Assembly (NCBI RefSeq): GCF_014863355.1
Contig: NZ_JACZEP010000004.1
Span: forward strand, 372,001-436,000
Source: Aminobacter carboxidus
GTDB lineage: Bacteria > Pseudomonadota > Alphaproteobacteria > Rhizobiales > Rhizobiaceae
Direction of reading: 5' to 3'
DNA length: 64,000 bases
Shown piece after piece: positions 50,252 through 59,977 of the stretch (within the stretch, counting starts at the first letter, position 1; every line of letters starts with the position of its first letter). The notes beneath the pieces were generated by a model. The model saw only the letters and a list, made by a program, of their open reading frames with translations. It searched no databases and was not told the DNA's origin. The translations under genes and the position numbers were made by a program.

Positions 50252-52558
50252 ATGGGCAACAGCAACTTGGATTTTGGCGGCACGGCGTCGGGGCGCCTGC
50301 TGGCGCGGCTTCTGGTGGGTACGGCGCTCGGGGCGGGCATGCTGATTGTTGCGGCGCCGATGAGCGTGGCCCATGCGCAGTCGGCCACGCGCGCGCAGAG
50401 CATCAACCTGCCGGCACAGCCGCTCGGCCAGTCGCTGAAACAGCTCGCCGCCCAGACCGGCCTGCAGATCGCGTTCGGCACCGCTGAAATCGGATCGGCC
50501 CGCGCAGCTGCGGTCTCGGGCAATCTCTCACCCGAACAGGCACTGCAAAGTCTGCTCGCCGGCAGCGGGCTGAACTATCGCTTCACTGGCCCCAACACGG
50601 TTTCTGTCCAGTCGGCCACCGCAAGCGCCGCGACCGCCGGGCTCAGCGTATCGGCCAATGGCGCGCTGGTTCTCGATACGATCGACGTGACCACTCTCGG
50701 CTCCGGCGGCAGCGTCAACAACGTCCAGATCACGGCTGAGGATCTGGCGCAGAAGAGCCCTGTCGACCTGCAGGAAGTGTTCGCCAACGAGCCCAAGGTC
50801 GCTGTCGGCAGCTCGCTGCCGATGTCGCAAAAGGTCTATGTCCAAGGCATCGAAGAGACCAATCTTGCGGTTACAGTCGACGGAGCCCGGCAGAACAATA
50901 AGGTCTTCCACCACAACGCGACCAACCTGATCGATCCCTCGCTGCTGAAGGCAGTCAGCGTCGATGCGGGTGTGGCGCCGGCCGATGCCGGTCCCGGCGC
51001 GCTCGGCGGCTCGATCGCCTACGAAACCAAGGATGCGCGCGACCTGCTCGAGCCGGGCAAGAGCCTCGGCGGGCTGGTCACCGGCACCTATGACTTCAAC
51101 AGCAAGACCTCGACCGTCGGCCTGTCGGCATTCGGCATGAAGGACGGCTTCGAGTTTTTCGGCTACCTGAACTTCGCCAAGGGCGACAACTACACCGCCG
51201 GCAACGGCAGCGAAGTCGGCGGCACCAGCGCCAACCTGCTGAGCGGCATCGGCAAGGTCGCCTACCAGGCGGAAAACGGCCATCGCTTCGAGTTGAGTCA
51301 CGAGCAACTGCGCGATGATGCTCCAAGGCCGTTCCGCGCCAACATGGGCGAGCTCGATCCTCCCAAGTACTGGGAGCCGAAGATCCGCGACTACACGCTG
51401 GACCGCAGCAGCACCGTCTTCACGTTCACTGACGATTCACCCGAAGGATGGTGGGATCCGAAAGTGGTGATCGCCTACACGAGCGCGACGGTGGAGACGC
51501 TCATCTATCCGAGGCCCGTGGCACCGAGCACCGTTTCAGCCACTTATACCGGTATTGGCAAGACCGAGAGCCTTAACGGCAAGGCAGAAAATCGCTTCGC
51601 GCTCGACATGGGCAGCATCACCGCCGGCTTCGACTTCTACAAGGACACCGCCGATCTGGACGCGAAGGAAGATTCATCCACCGAGCATGCCAGCAATGTC
51701 GGCTTCTATGCCCAGGCCCGTCTCGAGCCATGGGAGCGCACGCGGCTGTCGTTTGGCGCGCGCGGCGACAACCAGTGGTTCGAAGGTACCACTGGCCAGG
51801 AGTGGACCAATGCCGGGCTGAGCGGCAACATCTCGGGCGAATACGACCTCATCCCAGACTTCCTGACCGCCAAGGCAGGCTATTCGCACGTCTGGGCCGG
51901 GGTGCCGCTGGCCGAGAATTTCAACTTCAATCCGAACTGGAAATACGGCGACGGTCCGAAGCCGGTGACATCGGACAACTTCACCGCAGGGCTGGTCGCG
52001 ACCTATGAAGGGTTCACCCTCGAGGGCGGCATCTTCCGTACCGACATCTATGACGCGCGCACCGCCTACTGGGCTCCCGGCCGAGCCATCGAGGCACATG
52101 ATGTCCGCTCACAGGGCTTCACACTCTCCGGCGGTTATGACTGGGGTGCAGGGAATTTCAGCGTCAAGTACGTCAACATCGACGTGACCATCGACGGTGG
52201 ACCGGCGGATTCTTACCTCGGCAACTACCTGGCGACCCCGGTCGGCCAGATATTCACCCTCGCCGCGGTACACCGTTTCGAAGACTGGGGCGTAACCGTT
52301 GGCGGCGACGTCGAGATCGCCCTTGACTACGACAAGGTGCCGAAGGGCTCGAAGCGGATCGAAGGGCACGAGGTGGTCAACGTCTTCGTCGAGTACCAGC
52401 CAGAGTCGCATCCGAACCTGACATTCCGCGGTGAGGTAAAGAACCTGTTTGACGAGAACTATGCCAGCCGCGCGACCTACGGCCAGGAGTTTAATGATGT
52501 GAAGCCCCTGCTGGAGCCGGGCCGGTCATTCCGGCTGAGCGCAACGGCCAAGTTCTGA
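50252..52558 (+). CDS. TonB-dependent outer-membrane receptor with STN signalling domain
   Basis: Product of 768 residues from ATG 50252. A signal peptide ends near AHAQ; an STN domain follows (LPAQPLGQSLKQLAAQTGLQI...EQALQSLLAGSGL, about 45-115), then a plug with VYVQGIEETNLAVTVDGARQ, FHHNATNLIDPSLLKAV and GPGALGGSIAYETKDARDLL, and a 22-strand barrel ending in SFRLSATAKF with terminal Phe. The STN domain marks it as a FecA-like transducer working with the adjacent FecI/FecR. Plug segments resemble rhizobial heme/hydroxamate-type receptors as well, so petrobactin-type ligand specificity is inferred from context only. Confidence 0.93.
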   Translation: MGNSNLDFGGTASGRLLARLLVGTALGAGMLIVAAPMSVAHAQSATRAQSINLPAQPLGQSLKQLAAQTGLQIAFGTAEIGSARAAAVSGNLSPEQALQSLLAGSGLNYRFTGPNTVSVQSATASAATAGLSVSANGALVLDTIDVTTLGSGGSVNNVQITAEDLAQKSPVDLQEVFANEPKVAVGSSLPMSQKVYVQGIEETNLAVTVDGARQNNKVFHHNATNLIDPSLLKAVSVDAGVAPADAGPGALGGSIAYETKDARDLLEPGKSLGGLVTGTYDFNSKTSTVGLSAFGMKDGFEFFGYLNFAKGDNYTAGNGSEVGGTSANLLSGIGKVAYQAENGHRFELSHEQLRDDAPRPFRANMGELDPPKYWEPKIRDYTLDRSSTVFTFTDDSPEGWWDPKVVIAYTSATVETLIYPRPVAPSTVSATYTGIGKTESLNGKAENRFALDMGSITAGFDFYKDTADLDAKEDSSTEHASNVGFYAQARLEPWERTRLSFGARGDNQWFEGTTGQEWTNAGLSGNISGEYDLIPDFLTAKAGYSHVWAGVPLAENFNFNPNWKYGDGPKPVTSDNFTAGLVATYEGFTLEGGIFRTDIYDARTAYWAPGRAIEAHDVRSQGFTLSGGYDWGAGNFSVKYVNIDVTIDGGPADSYLGNYLATPVGQIFTLAAVHRFEDWGVTVGGDVEIALDYDKVPKGSKRIEGHEVVNVFVEYQPESHPNLTFRGEVKNLFDENYASRATYGQEFNDVKPLLEPGRSFRLSATAKF

Positions 52559-52626
52559 GACTGATGGCCACTGGCATTGCCATTGGCCATTTCAACTGAC
52601 AGCACGGACGGACAGGGACAGACACG

Positions 52627-52911
52627 ATGTTTCAATCGACGGGACGGTTCGAGACCGAGCATGGCGCCAAGTACCTGACCCAGCTGTGCAAGCATTTTGC
52701 CCACAAGATCGAGGTGAGCCGTGGCGACGGGCATGGCGAATGCCATTTCCCGTTCGGCCATGCCGTGATGAAGGCTGACGCGGCAGCGCTGGTCATCGAA
52801 GTGGATGCGCCCGACGCCGATCAGCTGGCGCGGACCAAGGCCGTCATCGACGACCATCTCGCCCGCTTCGCCTTCCGCGAGCCGGAGCGCACCGTCCAGT
52901 GGAGTGCCTGA
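52627..52911 (+). CDS. DUF2218 domain protein
   Basis: Product of 94 residues from ATG 52627. The whole protein matches DUF2218: GRFETEHGAKYLTQLCKHFAHKIEV, the HFPFGHAVMKAD core, and VIDDHLARFAFREPERTVQW. This domain is known to occur fused to, or beside, siderophore-interacting ferric reductases (ViuB/SIP type), though here it stands alone between receptor and biosynthesis genes. A role in handling the ferric siderophore is suggested by context only. Confidence 0.85.
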   Translation: MFQSTGRFETEHGAKYLTQLCKHFAHKIEVSRGDGHGECHFPFGHAVMKADAAALVIEVDAPDADQLARTKAVIDDHLARFAFREPERTVQWSA

Positions 52912-53005
52912 GGCTCGTTAGCCAGCGCCGACGTTCCCGAGAAAATCCGTCAGATACCTAGCTGCTGCAAGGGACTCTATCGGTCAAACCATGTGGTGAC
53001 GACAG

Positions 53006-54787
53006 ATGAAGCTCACACAGCGGCAGGTTGCCGAACACGCGACATTCCAGAATTTCGCGAACTGCTATGTCCGCGAAATCTCGCCCGGCAGGGTGACCCA
53101 ACACCGGATCGGCACGGACGATCCCGTCGACTGCATAGAACTGGTTCTGGCAGCACAGCAGCTTGTGCTGCGCGCCGAGCTTGTTTCGCACTCGCTGTGT
53201 GGTCCGCACCGCTTCGGACAGGTCTGGCAGCGCCGCGCGACGGAAGGCGGCTGGCGCCACGTCGAACCCTTCGCCGCACTGCAGCTGCTGCTGCAGGAGG
53301 CCTACAGGCAATTGCACGACGAGCGCGGCGACGCGATGCGCGGCTGCGAACTCGAACTGCTTGGCCGGGCGCTGCAGAGCTACCAGCAGACGCTGCGCTA
53401 CATCGAGGCGCATCGCCCCCACGAGGACGACGACAGCTTCATTGCAGCCGAACAGTCGCTGGTGTTCGGCCACGCGCTGCACCCGACGCCGAAGAGCCGG
53501 CAAGGCATGACTTCGTGGCAGGAGCCGAGCTACGCGCCGGAACTGCGCGGCCATTTCCAGCTGGTCTATTTCGCCGCCGATGCGTCCGTCGTCAGCCACA
53601 AATCGGTCGCTGGGCCATCAGCGCCCGAGATCGTCGCTTCGCTGGTGGGCACTGGTGCGATCGAAACACGGCCGGGCGAGATACTGCTGCCGATGCATCC
53701 GCTGCAGGCCGAGGCGCTGCTGCTCGACGACGGCATCCGCGGCCTCCAGAAGGCGGGCAAGCTGCGCCACATCGGTCCGGCCGGCCCAGAATTCACCGCA
53801 ACCTCGTCTGTGCGCACCGTCTACAATGAAGACCTGCCGTGGATGGCAAAATTCTCGCTGCCGGTGCGGATCACCAATTCGCTCAGGGTCAACAGCCGCA
53901 AGGAGCTGGAGGCCGGCGTCGCCATGGCCAAGCTTTTGCAGCGGACAGGTATCGGCAGCGACGATGGTCGCTTCAAGGTCATCGCCGACCCGGCCTACAT
54001 CACGCTCGACCTGCCGGGCCGCAGCGAAAGCGGCTTCGAGGTGATCCTGCGCGAAAACCCCTTCGTCGCCTGCAAGGGTCGCGGCAAGCTCACCATCGCA
54101 GCTCTCACCGCCGAACCGCTGCCTGGCGAACAGTCGCGGCTCGAACGGATCATCAGGAAGCTGTGCCTCAGGGACGGCACCCATCCGGAACTGGTCTGCC
54201 GCTACTGGTTCCAGCGCTACCTCGACTGCGCGCTCGACCCCTTGGTGATGCTCTATGACGATTTCGGCCTGGCGCTCGAAGCACACCAGCAGAACAGCCT
54301 GATCGATGTCAGCCAGGGCTATCCCACCACCGGCTACTATCGCGATAACCAGGGCTTCTACCTCTCGAAACGCCATCGCGCACGCCTGAGCCAGTATGTA
54401 CCGGAGGCAGCCGAGATCGCCTCGCTGTACTACGACGACCGCGATATCCAGGACCGCTTCGCCTACTACCTGATCGTCAACCAGATCTTCTCGGTCATCG
54501 CCCGCATGGGGCATGACGGCCTGATCGACGAAGAGGTCTTGCTGCACATGCTGCGCGACCGGCTGGAGGTGCTGTCGCGAACGACGTCGGGCGTCGGCCG
54601 CGAATTCGTCCGCAGCGTGCTCGACCGGCCGACGGTGGCGTTCAAGGCCAATTTGATGACGCGGCTGTTCGACGTCGACGAGTTGCAGACCAGCAATGAG
54701 CGCTCGCTCTACGCCCGCCAGCCCAATCCGCTGTTTGCGATCATGGCCGGCCTCTACCACGGAGATGGCAGTGCCCTTGCCTCTTGA
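53006..54787 (+). CDS. asbA: IucA/IucC-family siderophore synthetase, AsbA-like
   Basis: Product of 593 residues, an NRPS-independent (NIS) siderophore synthetase. Motifs are FGHALHPTPKSRQGM (about 154-168, ATP/citrate region), LLPMHPLQAEAL, ATSSVRTVYN and MAKFSLPVRITNSLRVNS, then LALEAHQQNSLIDVSQGYP and a C-terminal FhuF-like region. In petrobactin assembly AsbA adenylates citrate and joins one carboxyl to spermidine. It is first in the five-gene operon; its last 17 bases overlap asbB. Pairing with an AsbF-type dehydratase and AMP ligase supports the AsbA assignment over aerobactin-type IucA. Confidence 0.85.
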   Translation: MKLTQRQVAEHATFQNFANCYVREISPGRVTQHRIGTDDPVDCIELVLAAQQLVLRAELVSHSLCGPHRFGQVWQRRATEGGWRHVEPFAALQLLLQEAYRQLHDERGDAMRGCELELLGRALQSYQQTLRYIEAHRPHEDDDSFIAAEQSLVFGHALHPTPKSRQGMTSWQEPSYAPELRGHFQLVYFAADASVVSHKSVAGPSAPEIVASLVGTGAIETRPGEILLPMHPLQAEALLLDDGIRGLQKAGKLRHIGPAGPEFTATSSVRTVYNEDLPWMAKFSLPVRITNSLRVNSRKELEAGVAMAKLLQRTGIGSDDGRFKVIADPAYITLDLPGRSESGFEVILRENPFVACKGRGKLTIAALTAEPLPGEQSRLERIIRKLCLRDGTHPELVCRYWFQRYLDCALDPLVMLYDDFGLALEAHQQNSLIDVSQGYPTTGYYRDNQGFYLSKRHRARLSQYVPEAAEIASLYYDDRDIQDRFAYYLIVNQIFSVIARMGHDGLIDEEVLLHMLRDRLEVLSRTTSGVGREFVRSVLDRPTVAFKANLMTRLFDVDELQTSNERSLYARQPNPLFAIMAGLYHGDGSALAS

Positions 54788-56483
54788 CCTGCCCGGCCGC
54801 CCCGACGAGCGCGTGGCCAGGCAGCTTGTCGAGGCCGCGCTGTATGAGCGGCTCGTCGAGGCGACTGTCGCCAAGAACGGCGCCGAGCTCACTTTCACAT
54901 GGTCGCATGGCGATAAGCGTTTTCGCTGCGCGGGCATGGAAGGCGCGTTCGGCCGTATCCGCCTTTCGGCCGGCTCGGTCGAAAACGAGAGGCGGGATGG
55001 AGCCTGGCAAGCAGCGACGCTGGACGAGCTGGTGGCGAGCCTGCCGGCTTCTCCGGAAGCCACGCGCCGGCTATTGAGCGAACTGCAAGGCACGCTGGTC
55101 CATTGCAGCTGGAACGACCGCAACCTGAGGCAAGCATCGCGACGCGATCTCGGCTTTGCCGCGCTCGAAGGCGCGCTGCATGAGGGCCATGCCTACCACC
55201 CGTGCTTCAAGGCGCGGACGGGCTTCAGCGAAAGCGACAACCGCGATTTCGGCCCCGAGGCCGGCAACAGCTTTCAGCTCGCCTGGCTGCTGGTTCGGCG
55301 CGACGAGGTGAGCCAGAATTTGCCAGCGGATGAAGCCGCGTTCTGGATTGCCGAGCTTGGCGGCGAGGTCTTTGCCCGGCTCGATCGCGAGCGCGCCCGC
55401 CTTGGCCTTGCCTGGGACGACTATAACCTGCTGCCGCTGCATCCGTGGCAGTGGACTTCGCTGCGCGACACGCTGCTGGCGCCATGGCTCGCCAATGGTA
55501 CCGCGCATTTCGCTGGCATCGTGGGCGACCTCTACACGGCGAGCCAGTCGATCCGGACGCTGCTCAACGCGGACCGGCCCGAAGCTGCCAACGTCAAGCT
55601 GTCGATGAACATGAGCAACTCGTCGTCGCTGCGGACGATCGAACCGCATTCGGTGTGCACGGCACCGGTGATATCGCGCTGGCTCGGCGACGTGGTCGGC
55701 AGCGACCCGCTGTTCGAAACGGCATATCCGCTAGCCGTGCTCGAAGAGTATGCCGGCATCATCGCCGGCCGCGACGGACCGCTAGCCGGCCAGCTTGCCG
55801 CGATCTGGCGCCGCAGCGTCACCTCGGTGCTGGCCGACGGCGAACAGGCGGTGCCGTTCAACGCGCTGATGGCGACCGAGCATGACGGACGCCCGTTCAT
55901 CGACGCGTGGGTGCACCGTCACGGCTTCCGGAATTGGCTCGGACAATTGCTTGAGGTCGCCATCCTGCCGGTCTGGCACCTGCTCGTCGGGCACGGCATC
56001 GCCACTGAAGCGCATGGCCAGAACATGGTGCTTATCCATCGCGACGGCTGGCCGGTGAGGCTGGTGCTGCGCGACTTCCACGACAGCGTCGAGTACGTAC
56101 ACGATTTCCTGCGCGAGCCAAACAAGGTGCCCGACTTCCTGGCGCTCGACCCGGCCTATCGCACGGCACTGCCCGACCAGTACTACTGGATGGAGGATGT
56201 CGAGACGCTCGGCGAACTGGTGACGGACGCGCTGTTCGTCTTCAACCTGGCCGAGGTCTCGCACCTGCTGCAGACGTTCTACGGCCTGCGCGAAGCCGAC
56301 TTCTGGAAAGCCGTCCGACGGATGCTGGCCGAATATGCCGCCAGCCACGGCCTTGGCGCGCGCCAGGACCGGCTCGGGCTGGCCCGCCCGACAATCACGG
56401 CCGAAGCCCTGCTGGCGCGCAAGCTGAACACCGGCCGGTCGAGCCACGCCGTTTCCAACCCCCTCTCCACCCCCGACGCCTGA
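54771..56483 (+). CDS. asbB: IucA/IucC-family siderophore synthetase, AsbB-like
   Basis: Product of 570 residues from GTG 54771, which has GGAG six bases upstream (ATG 54765 is in frame but touches that site). NIS-synthetase motifs are GHAYHPCFKARTGFSESD, LLPLHPWQW, VKLSMNMSNSSSLRTIE, EAHGQNMVLIHRDG and LRDFHDSVEYVHDF. AsbB-type enzymes condense a second amine, or a dihydroxybenzoyl-spermidine arm, with the remaining citrate carboxyl. It overlaps asbA and is 10 bases from the AMP ligase gene. Two diverged NIS synthetases side by side is the petrobactin arrangement. Confidence 0.85.
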   Translation: MPLPLDLPGRPDERVARQLVEAALYERLVEATVAKNGAELTFTWSHGDKRFRCAGMEGAFGRIRLSAGSVENERRDGAWQAATLDELVASLPASPEATRRLLSELQGTLVHCSWNDRNLRQASRRDLGFAALEGALHEGHAYHPCFKARTGFSESDNRDFGPEAGNSFQLAWLLVRRDEVSQNLPADEAAFWIAELGGEVFARLDRERARLGLAWDDYNLLPLHPWQWTSLRDTLLAPWLANGTAHFAGIVGDLYTASQSIRTLLNADRPEAANVKLSMNMSNSSSLRTIEPHSVCTAPVISRWLGDVVGSDPLFETAYPLAVLEEYAGIIAGRDGPLAGQLAAIWRRSVTSVLADGEQAVPFNALMATEHDGRPFIDAWVHRHGFRNWLGQLLEVAILPVWHLLVGHGIATEAHGQNMVLIHRDGWPVRLVLRDFHDSVEYVHDFLREPNKVPDFLALDPAYRTALPDQYYWMEDVETLGELVTDALFVFNLAEVSHLLQTFYGLREADFWKAVRRMLAEYAASHGLGARQDRLGLARPTITAEALLARKLNTGRSSHAVSNPLSTPDA

Positions 56484-56493
56484 AGGAAAATCG

Positions 56494-57762
56494 ATGCTCC
56501 AGATCGACGACAGGTACTATGACCGACAGAAGTTCGAGCAGATGGTGACGCAAAGCGCCGACAAAGCCGGACTGAGCGCGAACGCGCGTTACGCCGTCTG
56601 CTTCAGCGACACAGCCGGCGGGCTGGCGCTGTTCTTCGCCATCCGCAACCTCGACGCCAGCGTCTTCCCGATCCATCCGGCTACGCCGCATGCCGCGGCG
56701 CGCCGGCTTGCCGTCGCCGCAGGCTGCCACGCCTTGTATTTCAACAGTCTCGAAGCAGAGACGCTGTCGACCGCCGTGGCGCCTGATACCGCCGGCCAGC
56801 TGCTGCAGATGAGCTCCGGTACGACAGGCGCGCCGAAATGCATCGCCCGCGGCTGGGCCGAGATCGATGCGGAGGTGGCAAGCTACGTCGCGATGTTCCG
56901 CCATCCGGAGGAGATGACGCCCGTCATCGCCTGCCCGACGACGCATTCCTACGGTTTGATCTGCGGCATACTGGTGGCGCTCAAGCGCGGCCGCACGCCC
57001 GTCATTGTCGACGCCGGCAATCCGAAATACCTGCTCAGGACCCTGCGCGGCATCGAGCAGCCATTGCTCTATTCGTCACCGGCGGTGCTGCACACGCTGG
57101 CGCGGCTGATGCCCGAGGGCGAAAAGCTGCATGCGGCGATGACCTCGGGCACGGTGCTGCCCGAGCCGTGGTTCGCGCGCATCCGGGCGCGAACGACGCA
57201 CCTGTTCCAGCAATATGGCTGCTCGGAAACCGGCTGCATCGCGGTCAATCCTGACGTCACCGACGCTGCCGACATGGGCTTCGTGTTGCCGCATCACAGC
57301 GTCGCCTGCTCCAACAGCGCGGTGGCGCCATCCGAGATGATCGTCAGTGGTCCGAATGGCGAAGTCGCCACCCGTGACCTCGGCTACTACAGGCCGGATG
57401 GCATGCTGGTGTTCGTCTCCCGGCTCGACGACACCATCAATGTCTCGGGGCTCAACGTCTATCCCCGCGAGGTCGAGGACGTGGTGATGTCGATGCCTTC
57501 AGTCACCGACGCCGTCGCCTTCCGCAAAGCCGACACACTCGCCGGCGAGCGGGTCGGCCTGCTGTTCAGTGCCACCGAGCGGCTGGAGGGCCCGGCCGTG
57601 CGGCAATGGTGCGCCCAGAACCTCGCCAGCCACCAGCTGCCGATGGAAATCGTCCAGGTCGAGGCGATACCACGCCAGGCCAACGGCAAGATCAGCCGCC
57701 GCGAGGTCGCGGCACAGCACGCGGCAGGCCAGTTCACGGCATTGGCAAGGGAGGTCGCGTGA
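56494..57762 (+). CDS. asbC: Aryl-AMP ligase, AsbC-like (3,4-dihydroxybenzoate activating)
   Basis: Product of 422 residues, a short ANL-superfamily adenylating enzyme. It has the P-loop MSSGTTGAPK (about 106-115), PTTHSYGLICGIL, QQYGCSETGCIAV (A5 region), DLGYYRPDG (A7 Asp), SRLDDTINVSGLNVYPREVEDV and the catalytic Lys in PRQANGKISRREV (near 399). In the Bacillus pathway AsbC activates 3,4-dihydroxybenzoate and loads it on the carrier protein AsbD; here the carrier is encoded next, in fused form. Substrate identity is inferred from operon content. Confidence 0.85.
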   Translation: MLQIDDRYYDRQKFEQMVTQSADKAGLSANARYAVCFSDTAGGLALFFAIRNLDASVFPIHPATPHAAARRLAVAAGCHALYFNSLEAETLSTAVAPDTAGQLLQMSSGTTGAPKCIARGWAEIDAEVASYVAMFRHPEEMTPVIACPTTHSYGLICGILVALKRGRTPVIVDAGNPKYLLRTLRGIEQPLLYSSPAVLHTLARLMPEGEKLHAAMTSGTVLPEPWFARIRARTTHLFQQYGCSETGCIAVNPDVTDAADMGFVLPHHSVACSNSAVAPSEMIVSGPNGEVATRDLGYYRPDGMLVFVSRLDDTINVSGLNVYPREVEDVVMSMPSVTDAVAFRKADTLAGERVGLLFSATERLEGPAVRQWCAQNLASHQLPMEIVQVEAIPRQANGKISRREVAAQHAAGQFTALAREVA

Positions 57763-59063
57763 TGAACACCGAACGGGTGATCGAAGCGATCGGCACGGTG
57801 CTGCGCGATCATATGAACCACGCCCATCTCGACCGTTTCGGCGCCGAGGCGCGGCTCAACGAGGACCTCTATCTCGACTCGGTGCTGATCCTCGAGATCT
57901 TCCTCAGCCTCGAACTCGAGTTCGGTCTGGCCGCACCCGAGGACGCGATCAACCGCCAGGACATCGAGACGGTGCGCGAACTGGCGCAGCTGTTCACCGG
58001 TGAGGCCGTTGCCGTCGACGCCAAGCCGGCGCCACAGGGCGAAGGCGTGCACGGCGAGGACTATATCGACATCAAGGTGCACTGCTTCGTCAGCAGCGTC
58101 TGCGACGCGCTGAAGCGATCGGGGATCGACCAGCGGCCTTTCTATTTCAGCGTCTGGGACGCCGGCTTTGCCATCAACGAGCGCTGGCAGCTCGCCTATC
58201 ACGACAAGTCGATCAACCACGACTTCTTCCGCGCCTGGTACCAGCGGCTCTACGGCGTCAGCATGAACGAGTGGTATGACCCGGCGCGGTCGAAGGACCA
58301 GAACATCGTCGTCATGCTCGACCTGCTCGAGCGCAAGCGCGACAGCCAATATCTGATGGTGATGCTCGACCTGTTTCACCTGCCGGAGCGGGAAAACAAG
58401 TTCAACCAGAACCCGTTCCCACACTACCTGATGATCGAGAAGACCGACGATCCGAAGATCTGGCAGGTCAACGATCCCGACTTCCGCTGGGAAGGCCAGA
58501 TCGCCCGCGACAAGGTCATCCACGCGATCCGCCAGCCGACCGTCGGCGGCGGCTACATCTTCGACCGGCTGGAGGCACGCGTGCCCGCCGCCACCGACCT
58601 GCGCGACTTCTTCCTCGCCTGCCACCAGCCGGACCACAATCCGCTTGTCGACGGCGTGCGCCGCATCGTTTCAGCCCATCTCGAAGGCTGGGACGGCGTG
58701 AAGCTCGCCGATCTCGCCGCAGCACTTCGGGAGGTACCGGTCATCTCGATCCGCAAATATGCCTATGAGCATGGCTTCGCCTTTTTCTGGCGCGAGATGA
58801 AGCTCGCCAACGCCGATTTCGACCACTGGTGCGACGAAATCGAGCGCGTGATCCAGGATTTCAAGGCGCTGCACTACGCCGTCATGAAGCTGGTCCAGAC
58901 CGAGGACCGCAGCCTTGCCGAGGACGTCCTGCGCCGGCTCGACACACTCGACGGACTCGAACGGCGGATCAAGGCGAGGCTGGGCGAGGCCTTCCGGGCC
59001 TGGTGCGCCAGCAAGGGTATCCCCCACACACCCCCCACCGAACTGCTCGGAGCAGCCGAATGA
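57762..59063 (+). CDS. Fused acyl carrier protein (AsbD-like) and AsbE-like condensing enzyme
   Basis: Product of 433 residues from ATG 57762, with GGGAGG in front and overlapping the asbC stop. Residues 1-75 are an acyl/aryl carrier domain with the phosphopantetheine Ser40 in LYLDSVLILEIF. Residues about 90-433 match AsbE, the enzyme that transfers the dihydroxybenzoyl group from the carrier to spermidine (DYIDIKVHCFVSSVCDALKRSG, FYFSVWDAGFAINERWQLAYH, VNDPDFRWEGQI). In Bacillus these are separate proteins, AsbD and AsbE. The fusion would deliver the aryl thioester directly to the condensing domain. Confidence 0.8.
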   Translation: MNTERVIEAIGTVLRDHMNHAHLDRFGAEARLNEDLYLDSVLILEIFLSLELEFGLAAPEDAINRQDIETVRELAQLFTGEAVAVDAKPAPQGEGVHGEDYIDIKVHCFVSSVCDALKRSGIDQRPFYFSVWDAGFAINERWQLAYHDKSINHDFFRAWYQRLYGVSMNEWYDPARSKDQNIVVMLDLLERKRDSQYLMVMLDLFHLPERENKFNQNPFPHYLMIEKTDDPKIWQVNDPDFRWEGQIARDKVIHAIRQPTVGGGYIFDRLEARVPAATDLRDFFLACHQPDHNPLVDGVRRIVSAHLEGWDGVKLADLAAALREVPVISIRKYAYEHGFAFFWREMKLANADFDHWCDEIERVIQDFKALHYAVMKLVQTEDRSLAEDVLRRLDTLDGLERRIKARLGEAFRAWCASKGIPHTPPTELLGAAE

Positions 59064-59905
59064 AAATCTCGCTCTGCACCATCACCTTCCGCCATCACCT
59101 CGTTTCGCTCGAAGATATCGCCAGATGGGCTGGGGCCAACGACTTCCAGGGCATCGAGCTGTGGGGCGCGCACGCCCGCAACCTGGCCTACCAGCCGCAA
59201 TGCGACGCCGACTGGCTGGCCGAGCAAGGGCTTTATGTACCGATGGTCAGCGACTACCTGCCGCTCGACGGCGACGCCGAGACGCTGCGCAAGAAGACCA
59301 TCGACCTATGCCGCCTGGCGCAACACTGGCGGGCCGGCAAGATCCGCACCTTCGCCGGCAGCCGCGGCAGCCGCGACACCCCCGCCGACGTCAGGCGCAT
59401 CATCACCGCACGGCTGCGCGAGATTTCGGAGGTCGCCCGGGACTTCGACCTCGAACTGCTGGCCGAGACGCATCCTGGCACGCTGGCCGATTGCGGCGCC
59501 TCGACGCTGAGACTCGTTGCCGAGGTCGACCATCCCGCATTCAAGCTCAACTTCGACACGCTGCATGTCTGGGAGGGTGGCGACGACCCGGTCGCTGCGC
59601 ACGCCGCGATGCGCCCGCATATCAGCCACTACCACCTCAAAAACGTGCGCTCGCGCGCCGACCTCAGGGTCTTTGAGCCAGCTAACGTCTATGCGGCGGC
59701 CGGAAGCCGGGAAGGCATGACGCCGCTGTTCGACGGCAAGGTCGACTACCGACGCTTCCTCGCCGAACTCCGCGACGACCCCAATGTCGAGGCTTCGCTC
59801 GAATGGTTCGGCAATGATTGCTTCAACGTGCTGCGCAGCGACCGGCAAGCAATAAAGCGCTTGAAGGGTCGCGACGAAGTCTTGCAGCGCACAGGCAGCT
59901 TCTGA
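59060..59905 (+). CDS. asbF: 3-dehydroshikimate dehydratase, AsbF-like
   Basis: Product of 281 residues, a TIM-barrel (AP endonuclease family 2 fold) enzyme. By analogy with AsbF the divalent metal would be held by Glu136 (LLAETHPG), Asp166 (LNFDTLHVWEG), His190 or His192 (HISHYHLKN) and Glu248 (ASLEWFG); FQGIELWGAHARNL is the family's N-terminal signature. It converts 3-dehydroshikimate to 3,4-dihydroxybenzoate, the rare catechol used in petrobactin. ATGA overlap with the preceding gene. Its presence is the strongest pointer to a 3,4-catecholate siderophore rather than aerobactin or schizokinen. Confidence 0.88.
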   Translation: MKISLCTITFRHHLVSLEDIARWAGANDFQGIELWGAHARNLAYQPQCDADWLAEQGLYVPMVSDYLPLDGDAETLRKKTIDLCRLAQHWRAGKIRTFAGSRGSRDTPADVRRIITARLREISEVARDFDLELLAETHPGTLADCGASTLRLVAEVDHPAFKLNFDTLHVWEGGDDPVAAHAAMRPHISHYHLKNVRSRADLRVFEPANVYAAAGSREGMTPLFDGKVDYRRFLAELRDDPNVEASLEWFGNDCFNVLRSDRQAIKRLKGRDEVLQRTGSF

Positions 59906-59977
59906 TATGCGCCAAAGAAGAGTATATTGCGAAGGTTTTAAGCAACCGACGCAAATCCACGAGGACGGAGACAAAAG

